Positions 49,850 through 64,000 of a DNA stretch of 64,000 nucleotides are shown piece after piece. The notes under the pieces are model-generated. The model saw only the letters and a program-made list of their open reading frames with translations, was not told the DNA's origin and made no database searches. Positions within the stretch are counted from its first letter, which is position 1; the number at the start of each line of letters is the position of its first letter. The position numbers and the translations under genes were made by a program. Source of the DNA: Zygnema cylindricum (taxonomy: Eukaryota; Streptophyta; Zygnematophyceae; Zygnematales; Zygnemataceae); contig JBBHKE010001957.1 in NCBI GenBank assembly GCA_037447655.1, positions 91,836 through 155,835 on the forward strand, in the 5' to 3' direction.

Positions 49850-50155
49850 TTTCCAATCTCCATCAGCAATGTGGACACTTAGAGCAAAAACGGACCACTT
49901 CTCTAGTAACAGGCTCTTATTAGTAGCACGGGTTGAGGACCCAAGTTAACCGAATTGTGCACCTTTGCTCCTCATGCGATCGAGTAAAGGTAGCTTTTGA
50001 CAAAAAGGGCGGGACGGAGCTTCATTCGCTTCCTATCTGGAGAATGTTTTATCGGTGGTCGCTGGACCTTTTGGGACCTCTTATTACCAACAGGCCAAGG
50101 AACTGCTTCGTTCTAGTTATGATAGAACATTTTATTGTCTTTTTGGAAAGCTTTC
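49850..50155 (+). pseudogene. D2 integrase, N-terminal part only
   Basis: HHCC zinc domain (LHQQCGHLEQKRT, two stops, then HLCSSCDRVK, 49,860-49,985), then the start of the catalytic core (WSLDLLGPLITNRPRNCFVL and MIEHF, 50,055-50,145). It ends at about 50,155, where repetitive sequence begins. Confidence 0.8.
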
Positions 50156-50622
50156 AGTCTCAGAGCAGCGCAGCTGCTTTACAGACAAAGCAGCGCAGCT
50201 GCTATACAAACAGAGCAGCGCAGCTGCTATACAACAGAGCAGCGCAGCTGCTATACAGCAGAGCAGCTGCTATACAGCAGAGCAGCTGCTATACAGCAGA
50301 GCAGCGCTGCTATACAGCAGAGCAGCGCAGCAGCAGAGTAGCGCAGCAGCGAAGCTGCAACACAGACAGGACAACGCAACCACGATTATATTTGATATGG
50401 TCCGTACGGACAACGCAGCGTCTGATATTCTTAATGTGATTCTGTACAGGATAGAGCAACTGCGATAGATACGATTCTAGGTAGCTTAGTGATAGCTCAG
50501 TGGTAGCTTAGTGATAGCTCAGTGGTAGCTTAGTGATAGCTCAATGGTAGCTTGACAGATTAGTGGTAGCTTGGTGGTTTGATGTACCTCTCAAGTACAC
50601 TGGTGTTGCCAGTTCAACACAA
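50155..50622 (+). repeat. Repeat-rich insertion between D2 and D3
   Basis: Tandem units of CAGAGCAGCGCAGCTGCTATA (21-mer and shorter variants; 50,160-50,350), then a second series GGTAGCTTAGTGATAGCTCA (50,478-50,560). The second resembles, inverted, the CTACCACTAAGC units in the copia-C LTR (about 5,490-5,520), so this may be a relative of that LTR. Open frames here (AAIQQSS repeats) are repeat translations, not genes. Confidence 0.6.
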
Positions 50623-51190
50623 ATGTACACCCGGGGGATGATAAAAGAAAACAGGTTGCTGACAGCTGGAATCACGTAACCCGGATTATAGGAGCTCCCT
50701 TGGTTTTCGGCGCCGCACAAATGGGATCTCGGGCACACCGAGTAAGGGCGTATTGTACCAATATGATCCCGCTTCCAATCCTCCGGAAATTGTTGGACAA
50801 CCAAAGACGTGATCCGCAGAATTCGGTGCAGCAAATCCTTGGGAAGGGCAGGATGGCCACCCCTGTGATGTGACACAACCGCTCCCCTTTCTTCCGGTCT
50901 AATCAGTCGGGACTACCGCGTAAAACCCTCTCGACTTTAGTTTCTTTCCCCCACAGTCACGCTTATCGGAAAGGAGCAGCGGGAATGATTTTCAACACTA
51001 CAACAAGAATCTGGACAACACCAACAATTGAGGAACGGGAAGAAGCGATGGGATTTCAAAAACGCACAACGGCAGCACCAGGTATTTTAGACCTACAGAG
51101 GTGCAGCCTGATTGGACAAAGTATGGATTTGAATTCAATCACATGGTTGCTCAAGCATGCACAAGCCTTTTCAACTCTCCAGTCCCCGTA
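50622..51190 (+). pseudogene. D3 methyltransferase C-terminal half
   Basis: Contains motif VIII (MGSRAHRVRAYCTN) and the motif IX-X region (PTIEEREEAMGFQKRTT; CSLIGQSMDLNSITWLL). It shares with D2 the TGA after GRMATPVM (50,871-50,873), so the copies descend from an already interrupted source or the locus was duplicated. The N-terminal half with the catalytic Cys is absent. Confidence 0.82.
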
Positions 51191-51469
51191 ATCACGAACT
51201 ATTTACCTTCAAGCTCCTCAGTTGTTAGTGATGCATGCAACTTTGCAGCTTGAGGGGGGGGAGAGAAAAGAGAAGAAGAAAAATTTACATTTCATCACCG
51301 CAGGTTTTCCCAATGGGGGAGGGCGGCGGCTCAGATTGCTACGGCTTACCGGAGGTTGTTAGCAGTAGCGTCCTAGTAGGAGGGGTAGAGGCAGATCCAC
51401 CGGTAGTATTGGAATTCGACATTAACCTCTGGGTAGACCGCCGGAGGCGTGGGCTGTCGTAGAGCCTGG

Positions 51470-52567
<1,098 letters not shown>

Positions 52568-55005
52568 TTAAACCCAAAGTTCTTAGGTCACTCTTTTGGA
52601 TATTTTTAGTCAACTGTTGCCACAATGGCTTTTGAACTGAATACTATTGTCAAATTGTTGCATGTAGTTCTTCATGCGAGGGCTAATTGTTCATAAACAT
52701 CAACGTCAAAATCCATAAAAATTATTAAAGGCACAGGATCCTTGTAGTATAACGCGTGGCCAGGCTATACATTTGTACCACACACAGGTATTCTGATAAA
52801 TGACATTGCTCCACCGACAATCGTCTTTTGCATTTACTTTCTTTTTTATCTTGCATTTTTAATTTTTCATTTTTGCATTCTGCATTTCGATGGAATCGGT
52901 TATATTTTCGTGCTTAAACTTTGGATTTTTTTAAAGTTTGTTTTTTACTCTTTGATGTTCCCCCATTTCCATAAACATAAGTTCAGTGAAAATGGCAAAT
53001 CTTAGAACAGATAGCAAATCCATAATCAAACATGGTAACAAGCCTTTATTAGAAAAGCACGATGGAAAACCATAGGAGTACAAGGGAACAAAATAAATAA
53101 ATAATAATAAAGGCAAAAACCAAACTGAATTACAAACAGAGACTTTTAAACTTTAGACAAATACCTATAAACTTCAAATAGAGATTTGTAAACTTTGGCG
53201 TTTGCTAGTAATAGTAGACAGTTGGTCTTGACACTTTTTAGTTTAAGCACTTATGCCCGTAACTATGTACTGGAAACTTAGCTCTTTTGACAACTTAGTT
53301 GTTTTTGTTTTCATTTACGTGTGTTTTTTTTATAATCCTATTTTGTCCTCAATCATGATAAGGTTCGAATAGTGGCTGGTACACATGCTCTTTACTTCAG
53401 TAAACTCATAAGTTATCGGACATATAATACGAATACTATTGTCAAAATTATCTTTTTAATACCACTTATGAGCAATTTGTCTTTTTCTGCAACTTTCAGG
53501 TCACCCGGGAACCAAGAGTAACTGTTTTTCGAAAAAGGAAAACATAACTTGCACAAGTAATTTAAACCTTGAAGCAGTTTCGTATCAAAATCCGAAAAAA
53601 AAGTCCTTCGACCTCTTGCTTTTGTAAAAACTGTCAAGTGTTTTTCTGAAATTTTGCGTAATGATGGTCCTTCGATATCAACACTTTCCAAGCAAAATTT
53701 AAACATGTGTACATATTTTGGAAACCAATTAACATAAAAAAACCAAAAACCTTCAAAAAATTGTTTACATGTCACGGCTATTCTTCAAGATTGCCTAAAA
53801 CCAGAAAAAGCCGTCGGCAAGTCTATATCACCAAATCAACCCATTCAACAAATTTGAGGAAGGAAAGGAGGGAGAGAGGGAGGGAAAGAGGGAGAGAGGG
53901 AAGAAAGGAGAGGGAGGGAGGGAGGTCCATTCAGCAATGTTGCTATTCAAAAGGGTTTGACCAAATTTGGTGTTGAATATTGGAGCTACCCATGACTGCA
54001 GATTATATGACTTTAAAAAAGAAGGATAAACCATCTGAATACGTGGGAACAAAAACAAAAGGCAAAGACGGACTGAAAAACCGAAGAAGTTCGAAATTAA
54101 ATTTTATTAATTAAGTAGATAGAGTATCCAGAGTTGAACAAATCTCCTTTCATTTAGTTTGCTTCATTCGCATAAACCTCTAGGAAGGTAAAGCGCCCTA
54201 AAATTGGTCGTTGTCTCGCTTCTTGGGATCTTTGAATCACTGTGTTTTGGTACAAGAGTAGTTGTTGATAGAATGTTATAGCTTATTATGAAGCTTAGAA
54301 TAAATTCTATATAAGAGCTCAAATGCCAGATTTAGATTAGCCAAGACAAAATTACTAAGCGCCAAAGTTACACCAATTCTGGTTTGAACTAAGAAATTTG
54401 GGAGCTTGTATGTCCTTGCGGAGAAGTCCAGATAAGGTAATCTATAGCCTAATAGAAAGCCAATGGCGAATGCAACATATAGTGTTTTAGATCAAAACAA
54501 TTGGAGTGGTATTGGAGAAGAAATGGTGCCCAAGATTCGCCTCCTCGAGAGGCTTCGGAACTGAGTTTTTAGTCGCGCCATTATATTTATTCTAGTTTTG
54601 GGGAGTTGCCAATTGTTAAAACTCCTCGTCCCTAGGCTAGGATGGACGTGTCGAATAATTCTGTTTTTAATGTACTGTGCGTGAGAGAAATAAAGAATAG
54701 AAGGTGGGCCAGATAAGATAAGGAACGGCGAAAACGAGAAAATTCACAAGCATTCAAGAAGCAAAATATACTTTTTGTTTTTCTTTTTTTTCGTTTGAAG
54801 TATCGAGATGCTCATCCCCGCTTCATAGTTGTGAAACACACATACTAGAAATCAGTTTCTCACTAAATTGCAATCCTCATGTTTGTTTTTTCAGCACTAC
54901 TATGGTTACACCACAAACAGAATTGAACCTATTTGTAGGAAGCTTTCTATGTCTCGAATAAGCCTTGTTATTTGGAAAAAAACGTACAGCTGGTACATAA
55001 TTGAT
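52568..55005. other. Intergenic region downstream of glyoxalase I
   Basis: AT-rich, no coding segment recognised. A GAGGGAGA/GAAAG low-complexity tract is at about 53,855-53,925. Confidence 0.5.
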
Positions 55006-58751
<3,746 letters not shown>

Positions 58752-58933
58752 TGTAGCTGTGGTCCGGAACAACCTTTTAGACTGCAATGCAATAAAGTAA
58801 AAAAAGCAAATGATAATTCTTGTTCAACATTGAGATGAAGATACAGCGACAAAGAAATGTGGTGTCTAGCAGCACAGAAATGTAAAAACGCGAGACCAAA
58901 AATTTATTCTCACTCGTTACATAACAGCAATTG

Positions 58934-59310
58934 AAATATGGAATGCCTCACAAATGAAGTGCCGACACGTGCCCGTCTCTTTTTGCAGCAGCTCTTGATA
59001 TGTCGATAAAGCCTTTGAATGTTTGTTTGCATTTTACATGTCCACTTATCACATAGCTATGGAATCCCCTCACCAATGAAGTGCAGACTCGTGGTCGACT
59101 CCTTTTGCAGAAGCTTTCTATTGTCCATTCATGACATGAAAGCTATGGAATGCCTCACCAATGAATTGTTGACACAAGCCCATCGTTTTGAAGCAGCCTT
59201 TTATAAGTTCACTCATTACATAACAGCTATGGAATGCCTTACCAATGAAGTGCGGAATCCAAACTCCGACAGAACAACTGATTGCGGCAGTGCTACTTTC
59301 CATCTTGTCA
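58934..59310 (+). repeat. Four degenerate ~85-120 bp tandem units in the 5' UTR intron
   Basis: Each unit contains AGCTATGGAATGCCTCACCA-ATGAAGTG or a close variant, at about 58,936, 59,054, 59,140 and 59,225. Confidence 0.8.
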
Positions 59311-59511
59311 AGCACAAAGGCAGTAACATAGGAGACTGAAAGGAAACTTTGCTAAGCATACTTATTCCAGAGATAGCCATGTTTCAAGATGAGATAAAGG
59401 CTAAAATCAACTTGAGAAGTGGAATAAGACTAGCCTGAAGAATAAATAGATGAGCGGAGTTCAAATCAAGTTTCTGGAGAAAAGAGGATTTAAATGGGCA
59501 GGTTCACGTAC

Positions 59512-59600
59512 CTTGAAGAGATTCTACGGAAGAGAGGATAACGAGCAGGATTTTGAATTTACGAATCAGGCATACACAGGTTAATTGATTATGGCAAACG
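59512..59600 (-). other. GLYI: 5' UTR exon of glyoxalase I
   Basis: A consensus donor (CTTCAAG|GTACGTG) at 59,511-59,512 pairs with the acceptor at 58,782 (TTGCAG|TCTAAAAGG). A TAG in frame just before the donor shows the exon is untranslated. The transcription start is unknown, so the outer limit is approximate. Confidence 0.55.
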
Positions 59601-59907
59601 CGACCTGATCGTGAGAGAGAAAGAAAAAGAAAGTAATATTATTGCTAATGGCTTCATTCGAAACCGCCCATGTTCGAAACAAACCATGCATTAGAACGAA
59701 TCACAAAAATATATTGAGTCCATTTCATTTACACGTGGGCATTTGAACTTTTGAAGCTGTTCGCTGCTCACAGAGACACTGTACAAGTTTTGAGTTGATT
59801 GATTTTTATTAGTGTCTTTACAAGTTTACAACCAAAGCTATCCTGTCCTTTACGGAGAGAAAGAAACTTCCTTTACGAACTGTTGATCTTCTTGTCGTAA
59901 CTACCTG
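59601..59907. promoter_or_regulatory. Probable shared promoter of two divergent genes
   Basis: About 300 bp separates the glyoxalase I leader exon from the ATG of the PsaN-like gene. Neither start site is known. A GA/AAAG stretch (59,612-59,632) is present. I see no TATA box that I would defend. Confidence 0.4.
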
Positions 59908-61001
59908 ATGGCCTTGACTTTGGTTTCCTCCCCTTTGCGAAGTACACATGGAGCCATACATTGCTCACTAAACACTTCTGGAAGCAAAATATCTTCATCT
60001 TCATCTTCAAGACCTGTTTCTTCATCTCAAGTTAAGGTGTCTCTTCATAACTCCTCCAAGCACCAAGAATCATTGAACGAATCTCAGCCGTTGGATCGAA
60101 GATCTGCTGTTTTTGGCCTACTTGCAGCATCCTTCTCTTCATTGGTTGTATTTCCCAACGAGTTTGGAAGCATCAGTGAAGCGAGTGAAGAGCCTGAGAA
60201 TGCTCTTATAAAAAGTGAGTACTGTTTTTTTATTTAAATTTTCTTTTTTTCTTTACCTGTCGCTGAGTGCCGTTTTAATCAAACACAGATTCCGAAGAAT
60301 CTTCAGGCAATTGCATACATATGTTATCTTTAACATTCTGTCATTATTTGAACCTACACAGATTTTTATGGAAGCTGTGATTCAAGATAACTAGAAATAC
60401 TAAGCAGGACTACTTTGTATTGTCCTTATTTTTTCAGTTGACCTTTCTAGCCATAATGTTCTTTAAAAAGCAAGAATAACTGATAACTAAACTCGATGTC
60501 CTTGTATAACAAGTTGGCTTATAATAGTTGACTTATGTTTTATTAGTTTTACGGTTGCAGGTTTCTTGAATAGGGCTGGCTTTTATGTTTGCTAGTAATA
60601 AATCAAATTGTATTATTTTGACTTGCAGAGCTGTTGGAGCAATCAAAAGCCAACAAGGAGAAAAATGATCAACAGGTACTTAGATTCGTTGTGTCTTGGT
60701 AGTAAATATGATTCTAGTCTCTTGCTACCAAAAATGTTACCGGTTGAATGAAATAGGTCCCAAAAAGTGTATGTTCATACATTATAGAAAATATGCTTTA
60801 CAATGTGTATAATGTGTATGCATTACATTGCATAAACATAACATTATTATACTGTAATGTACGATATGCATTATATATAATGTATGAACATACACTTTTA
60901 CATACATTTACATACATTGCATATGCATTACATTATTATACTGCAATGTGCTATATGCCTTATATATAATGTATGAACATACACATTTTTATACATTACA
61001 T

Positions 61002-61049
<48 letters not shown>

Positions 61050-63692
61050 GTGTATATATGTGTGTGTGTGTGTGTGTATTGCTGTAAAATTGAAAAGTCG
61101 CACATGGTTGTTTTTTGGTATCTGTAATGACCTTCAATACCAACCTCTAAAAATTGGAATTTAAAAAACATGTGCTTTCTCGCAAGTTCATTGGTCGAGG
61201 GCAAGCTATGTATGCGAGAAAAAAACATTTTTATGCAAACTGACTATCAGAAAATAATCCTTCTTCCTTATCATGTAGAGGATCGAGGATTTCAACAGGA
61301 AAAACTACGGAGATTACTTTAGATTCCTTGAGGTATGCTTAATAACATTCCCTATTTCTTCCCTATTTAATAACAATAATGTTAATTTAAAAATTAGTAA
61401 TGTTAATTGAAAAATAATATGTGAATTTAATAATAATCTATCCGGAGTGGGGATGGGGGAGGAGAGAGAGGAAGAGAGTCAGAGAGGGGGAAGGAAGGGA
61501 AAGAGGAGGGAGGGAGAAAGAGAGAAGGGAGAGAGGAGAAAGAGGGCAATCAATCAAAGATCAATTGCATGGGCTTAAATAAAAAAAGCTCGAACATCGG
61601 CACATCAAATAAAAAGGCAAAATAAAAGTGAAAATGTCACACAAAAAAGAATCAAACAAAAAAGAACTGAAAAAACTGCAAAAACTAAGTGAGTTACTCG
61701 ATGTCCATCCTTTGTTTTCGTCCATTTCCACATAAAAGTCCATGCAAGACATGTTTTTTGGCCTTTTCTTCGTTTTTCAACTATTCATTTTATTATTATT
61801 TCTCTTCCTAAAACCACAAATCTCCCTGGATTTTCTGACAACAACATCCTTTCTTTTTGTCGTTTCTCCGTGTTCTCATTGTTTTCCTCTATTTTTTTCC
61901 CTCCCTAAAGGTAACCATTAGATGCTAATGAAGGTAGACAGTGAATCCCTATTAGCGTTAATAACATTATATCAGTGGCCCTGAATTTGCCCCTTGAACC
62001 TAAAATATTATTGATAACACTAATTGTTTTTTTTCTCAACTCTAATTCCGTAAATGGTTCAAAAGCAGCTATGTCATTCGAGACTGAATTAGAATTAATA
62101 ACTCTTATATAAACCCCGCACTGATAATTTCTTAACTCTAATAACACATATGAAATCGACTTTAATTATATCTTTACTCTTATAGAGGTGTCTGAAATTG
62201 AAATTAATATTGTGGATGAAAGCTTTAGAAGCTTACCTTTGCTGTTTTTTTTTCTTTTAGAAAGCAGGAGGAATAAGTACACTGCTCATCGCTATTGGTG
62301 TCAATAACACTTTTTCGCTCTCGACTTTTTCCGGCCGAAAATCATAAAATAGTGTTATTAACACTATTTATGGGAGTGGAAAACAATCGGCCAGGTGTCC
62401 TGACAGTACATTAGTATCATGCATTCTTATCATTTTGATTCCCATTTACACTTCTAATTCCTTTACACTAATAGCGATGCGCAGTGTATACTGTGAATCG
62501 CTATTAGTGTTAATTACACTAATTTCGGCCCGTGGTTTTTTGCCCTCTAAACACAAAATAGTGTTATTAATACTAATTGTTTTTTTCTTAACGCGGAATC
62601 TTTTTGCGGTTCACAATCGTCAACGTCGTTCGGACTGGAAACAGAATAATAAACACTAAAACAATCCTCATACTGATTATTTTATAACAAAAGCAATTCA
62701 CGGTGTATTAGTGTTAAAATAGTCTTGAGCTTGTCCGAGAAAGGACAACATTTTTGGACCCTAGTAGCAATTCTTGGTCATGAACACAAATTTCTTGTTC
62801 ATTTCTCTAAAACAAACTTAGTTCTTAGTAACTTTCTCCTATCAAGATCCCATATTTATTCTCACGTCTCTCACAGAAGAATGACTAACTTTTGTCTCTC
62901 AAAACTCCCAACTGTCCTTATTTGATTGCTTAAGAAATTTTTTTGGGTAAAACTTTCTAATTTTTTTGAGTAAAACTTTCTAATTCTTGTCACGAATAAG
63001 CAATGTTACATGAGGAAGTTTTTGTAAGGTTTACTGTACTATTTTACTTTTGTGGTTTTACTGAAAATGGAGATGTATATTTTCCATGAAAAGGATAAGG
63101 ATATTTTAAATTTGTGTACAAAGTCACTTCCTCTAGTAGTGTTTACGACAGGGAAAAGAGAGGCAAGGAGTAAGTGTGAGAGATGCTAAGTGGAGAGGAG
63201 AGGGAGGAGAGGGAGATGAGAAGGAGAGGAGAGGGGGGAGGATAGGTGAGGTGAGGTGGGAGAGTCGGTGAGGGAGATAGTAAGGAGAGGGTGGAGGAGA
63301 GGGGAGAAAGAGTGGGGGGGGACGAGGGGGAGGGTGGAGAGAGGGGGAGTGGGAGGGAGAGGTTTTTCATAAACGAAACGCAATGGCATATGAGAACAGT
63401 ATATGTATTTTTGAGTCTCCATTAGATAGGTAATTTATTAGGGCCATAGTTTAGATGATGACTGATTTGATTTGGATGTTGGTATAGGTTCATATTTGTT
63501 TTGTCACAATAACAAATACTATGATTATTTATAAATCAGGGCTCTAAAAGGAAAAGTGTTATGGTTTAGAATTTGTTGTCCCAATAACAATTACTATTAT
63601 TGTTTTTCAATCAGGGCTCTATAAGGAAAAGTGACCCAAGTCCGGCCGAAAAGGAGATTCTGGAGTGGCTTGAGAAAAACAAACGAGTATAA
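59908..63692 (+). CDS. Thylakoid-lumen PsaN-like protein, four exons
   Basis: Exons 59,908-60,214, 60,629-60,675, 61,279-61,332 and 63,615-63,692, all GT-AG, total 486 bases (161 residues). Residues 1-60 are Ser-rich and basic, as in a chloroplast transit peptide. RR at 64-65 followed by a hydrophobic stretch (67-82) is a twin-arginine type lumen signal. The mature part is short and charged. It contains LLEQSKANKEKNDQQR, which resembles the conserved SKANKELNDKKR-type segment of photosystem I subunit PsaN, then NYGDYFRFLE and a Glu/Lys-rich end, EKEILEWLEKNKRV. The Cys-containing C-terminal part of true PsaN is absent, so this is more likely the small PsaN-related lumen family than PsaN itself. 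Subcellular place is inferred from the targeting signals. Confidence 0.8.
60765..61076 (+). repeat. Duplicated AT-rich unit and (TA)n(TG)n microsatellite in intron 2
   Basis: A ~90-bp unit with ATTATACTG-AATGTRC and TATATATAATGTATGAACAT occurs twice (about 60,825-60,910 and 60,915-60,995), followed by (TA)n and (TG)n. Confidence 0.8.
61440..61550 (+). repeat. GA-rich tract in intron 3
   Basis: GAGAGAGG/GGGAAG low complexity. Confidence 0.9.
61935..62725. repeat. Cluster of palindromic TTAGTGTTAATAACACTAA modules in intron 3
   Basis: Copies or halves at about 61,950, 62,015, 62,285, 62,345, 62,465, 62,495, 62,560 and 62,705, several preceded by AATCGCTA. Between 62,463 and 62,510 two copies face outwards around TATA, giving a ~46-bp palindrome. 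Related copies lie at about 22,030 and 56,165-56,245. MITE-like, but no clear target duplications. Confidence 0.6.
63130..63362 (+). repeat. GA/GGGGA low-complexity tract in intron 3
   Basis: Purine-rich throughout. Open frames on the other strand (SLPLPLS) are compositional. Confidence 0.9.
63480..63645 (+). repeat. Tandem duplication spanning the exon 4 acceptor
   Basis: Two ~75-bp units, each with TTTGT...CACAATAACAA/CCCAATAACAA, then ATCAGGGCTCTA-AAGGAAAAGTG. The second contains the acceptor used for exon 4 (63,614|63,615). The first contains a matching AG at about 63,538-63,539. Confidence 0.8.
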
Positions 63693-63866
63693 TTTATTTT
63701 TTTTCAAATTTATCGAGGCCTCGACGGGAAAATTTCGTCTTAAAGTTAATATTGTGAGAGGTTTTTGCAATTGTTATAAGTCAATATTTTTGAGAGGTTT
63801 TTAAGATTTTGATAAGTTAAGATTTTGAGAGGTTATTTATACGCTTAAGCCCTCATCTATTTATGT

Positions 63867-64000
63867 TTGAAAGAGGGAAAGAGGGAAAGAGGGAAAGAGG
63901 GAAAGAGGGAGAGAGGGAGAGAGGGAAAGAGGGAGGGAGAGAGGGAAAGAGGGAAAGAGGGAGAGAGGGAATGAGGGAGAGGGAAGGAGGGAGAGAGGGA
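63867..64000 (+). repeat. (GAGGGAAA)n minisatellite at the window end
   Basis: Units of GAGGGAAA and GAGGGAGA run to the last base. Confidence 0.95.

Larger units (their letters stand above)
41990..50155 (+). mobile_element. D2: Ty3/gypsy element encoding a DNA methyltransferase
   Basis: Domain order on the plus strand: gag with CCHC knuckle (41,990-45,950), a linker of unknown function, C5-cytosine methyltransferase (about 46,790-47,755), RT (48,056-49,045), RNase H (49,030-49,480) and the start of integrase (49,850-50,155). RT before integrase is the Ty3/gypsy order. No LTR could be identified. The left side is cut by unassigned sequence and the right side by a repeat-rich insertion at about 50,155. 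I found no protease active site. All parts are interrupted by stops or frameshifts. Confidence 0.85.

Noticed and set aside
50055-50468. AAIQQSS-repeat proteins
   Set aside because: All three frames of a tandem nucleotide repeat are open; no codon bias or family.

Overview
This is nuclear DNA from a green-lineage eukaryote (streptophyte: a charophyte alga or an early land plant). The evidence is a thylakoid-lumen type protein gene, a plant-type glyoxalase I gene with short exons, and primer sites that match the plant initiator tRNA-Met. I cannot name the species. Two host genes sit at the right end. About three quarters of the rest is decayed, nested LTR retrotransposons.

Layout. 1-888 holds nothing I recognise. 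889-20,679 is one minus-strand Ty1/copia element (copia-A, 5-bp AAAAA flanks) blown apart by later insertions. A Ty3/gypsy chromovirus remnant (about 2,020-10,300) carries an unknown extra ORF downstream of its chromodomain, and that ORF is itself split by a non-autonomous copia (copia-C, 4,908-9,408, target duplication GGAAA). A second insertion into copia-A (11,593-18,868) encodes only gag and protease and has an LTR that looks permuted. 20,680-24,424 is non-coding with an assembly gap (22,826-23,021). 24,425-30,907 is a second copy of the same copia family (copia-B) in the opposite orientation. 30,908-37,187 is AT-rich without genes.

37,188-52,139 contains three pieces of an unusual Ty3/gypsy family (D1, D2, D3). 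D2 is the most complete: gag with a CCHC knuckle, then a C5-cytosine DNA methyltransferase domain (about 46,790-47,755), then reverse transcriptase, RNase H and part of integrase. D3 repeats the second half of the methyltransferase plus reverse transcriptase before it is cut off by a long poly-C tract (52,140-52,567). A retrotransposon that carries its own DNA methyltransferase is the main discovery in the window. Comparable captures have been reported in charophytes and dinoflagellates, so this copy needs placing against those.

The host genes are divergent. Glyoxalase I (minus strand, coding exons 55,006-58,751, 5' UTR exon from 59,512) has seven coding exons whose phases all agree, but a TGA interrupts the penultimate exon. 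A 161-residue thylakoid-lumen, PsaN-like protein (plus strand, 59,908-63,692, four exons) starts about 400 bp from the first glyoxalase exon, so the two may share a promoter. Their introns are full of GA microsatellites, tandem repeats and a recurrent palindromic module.
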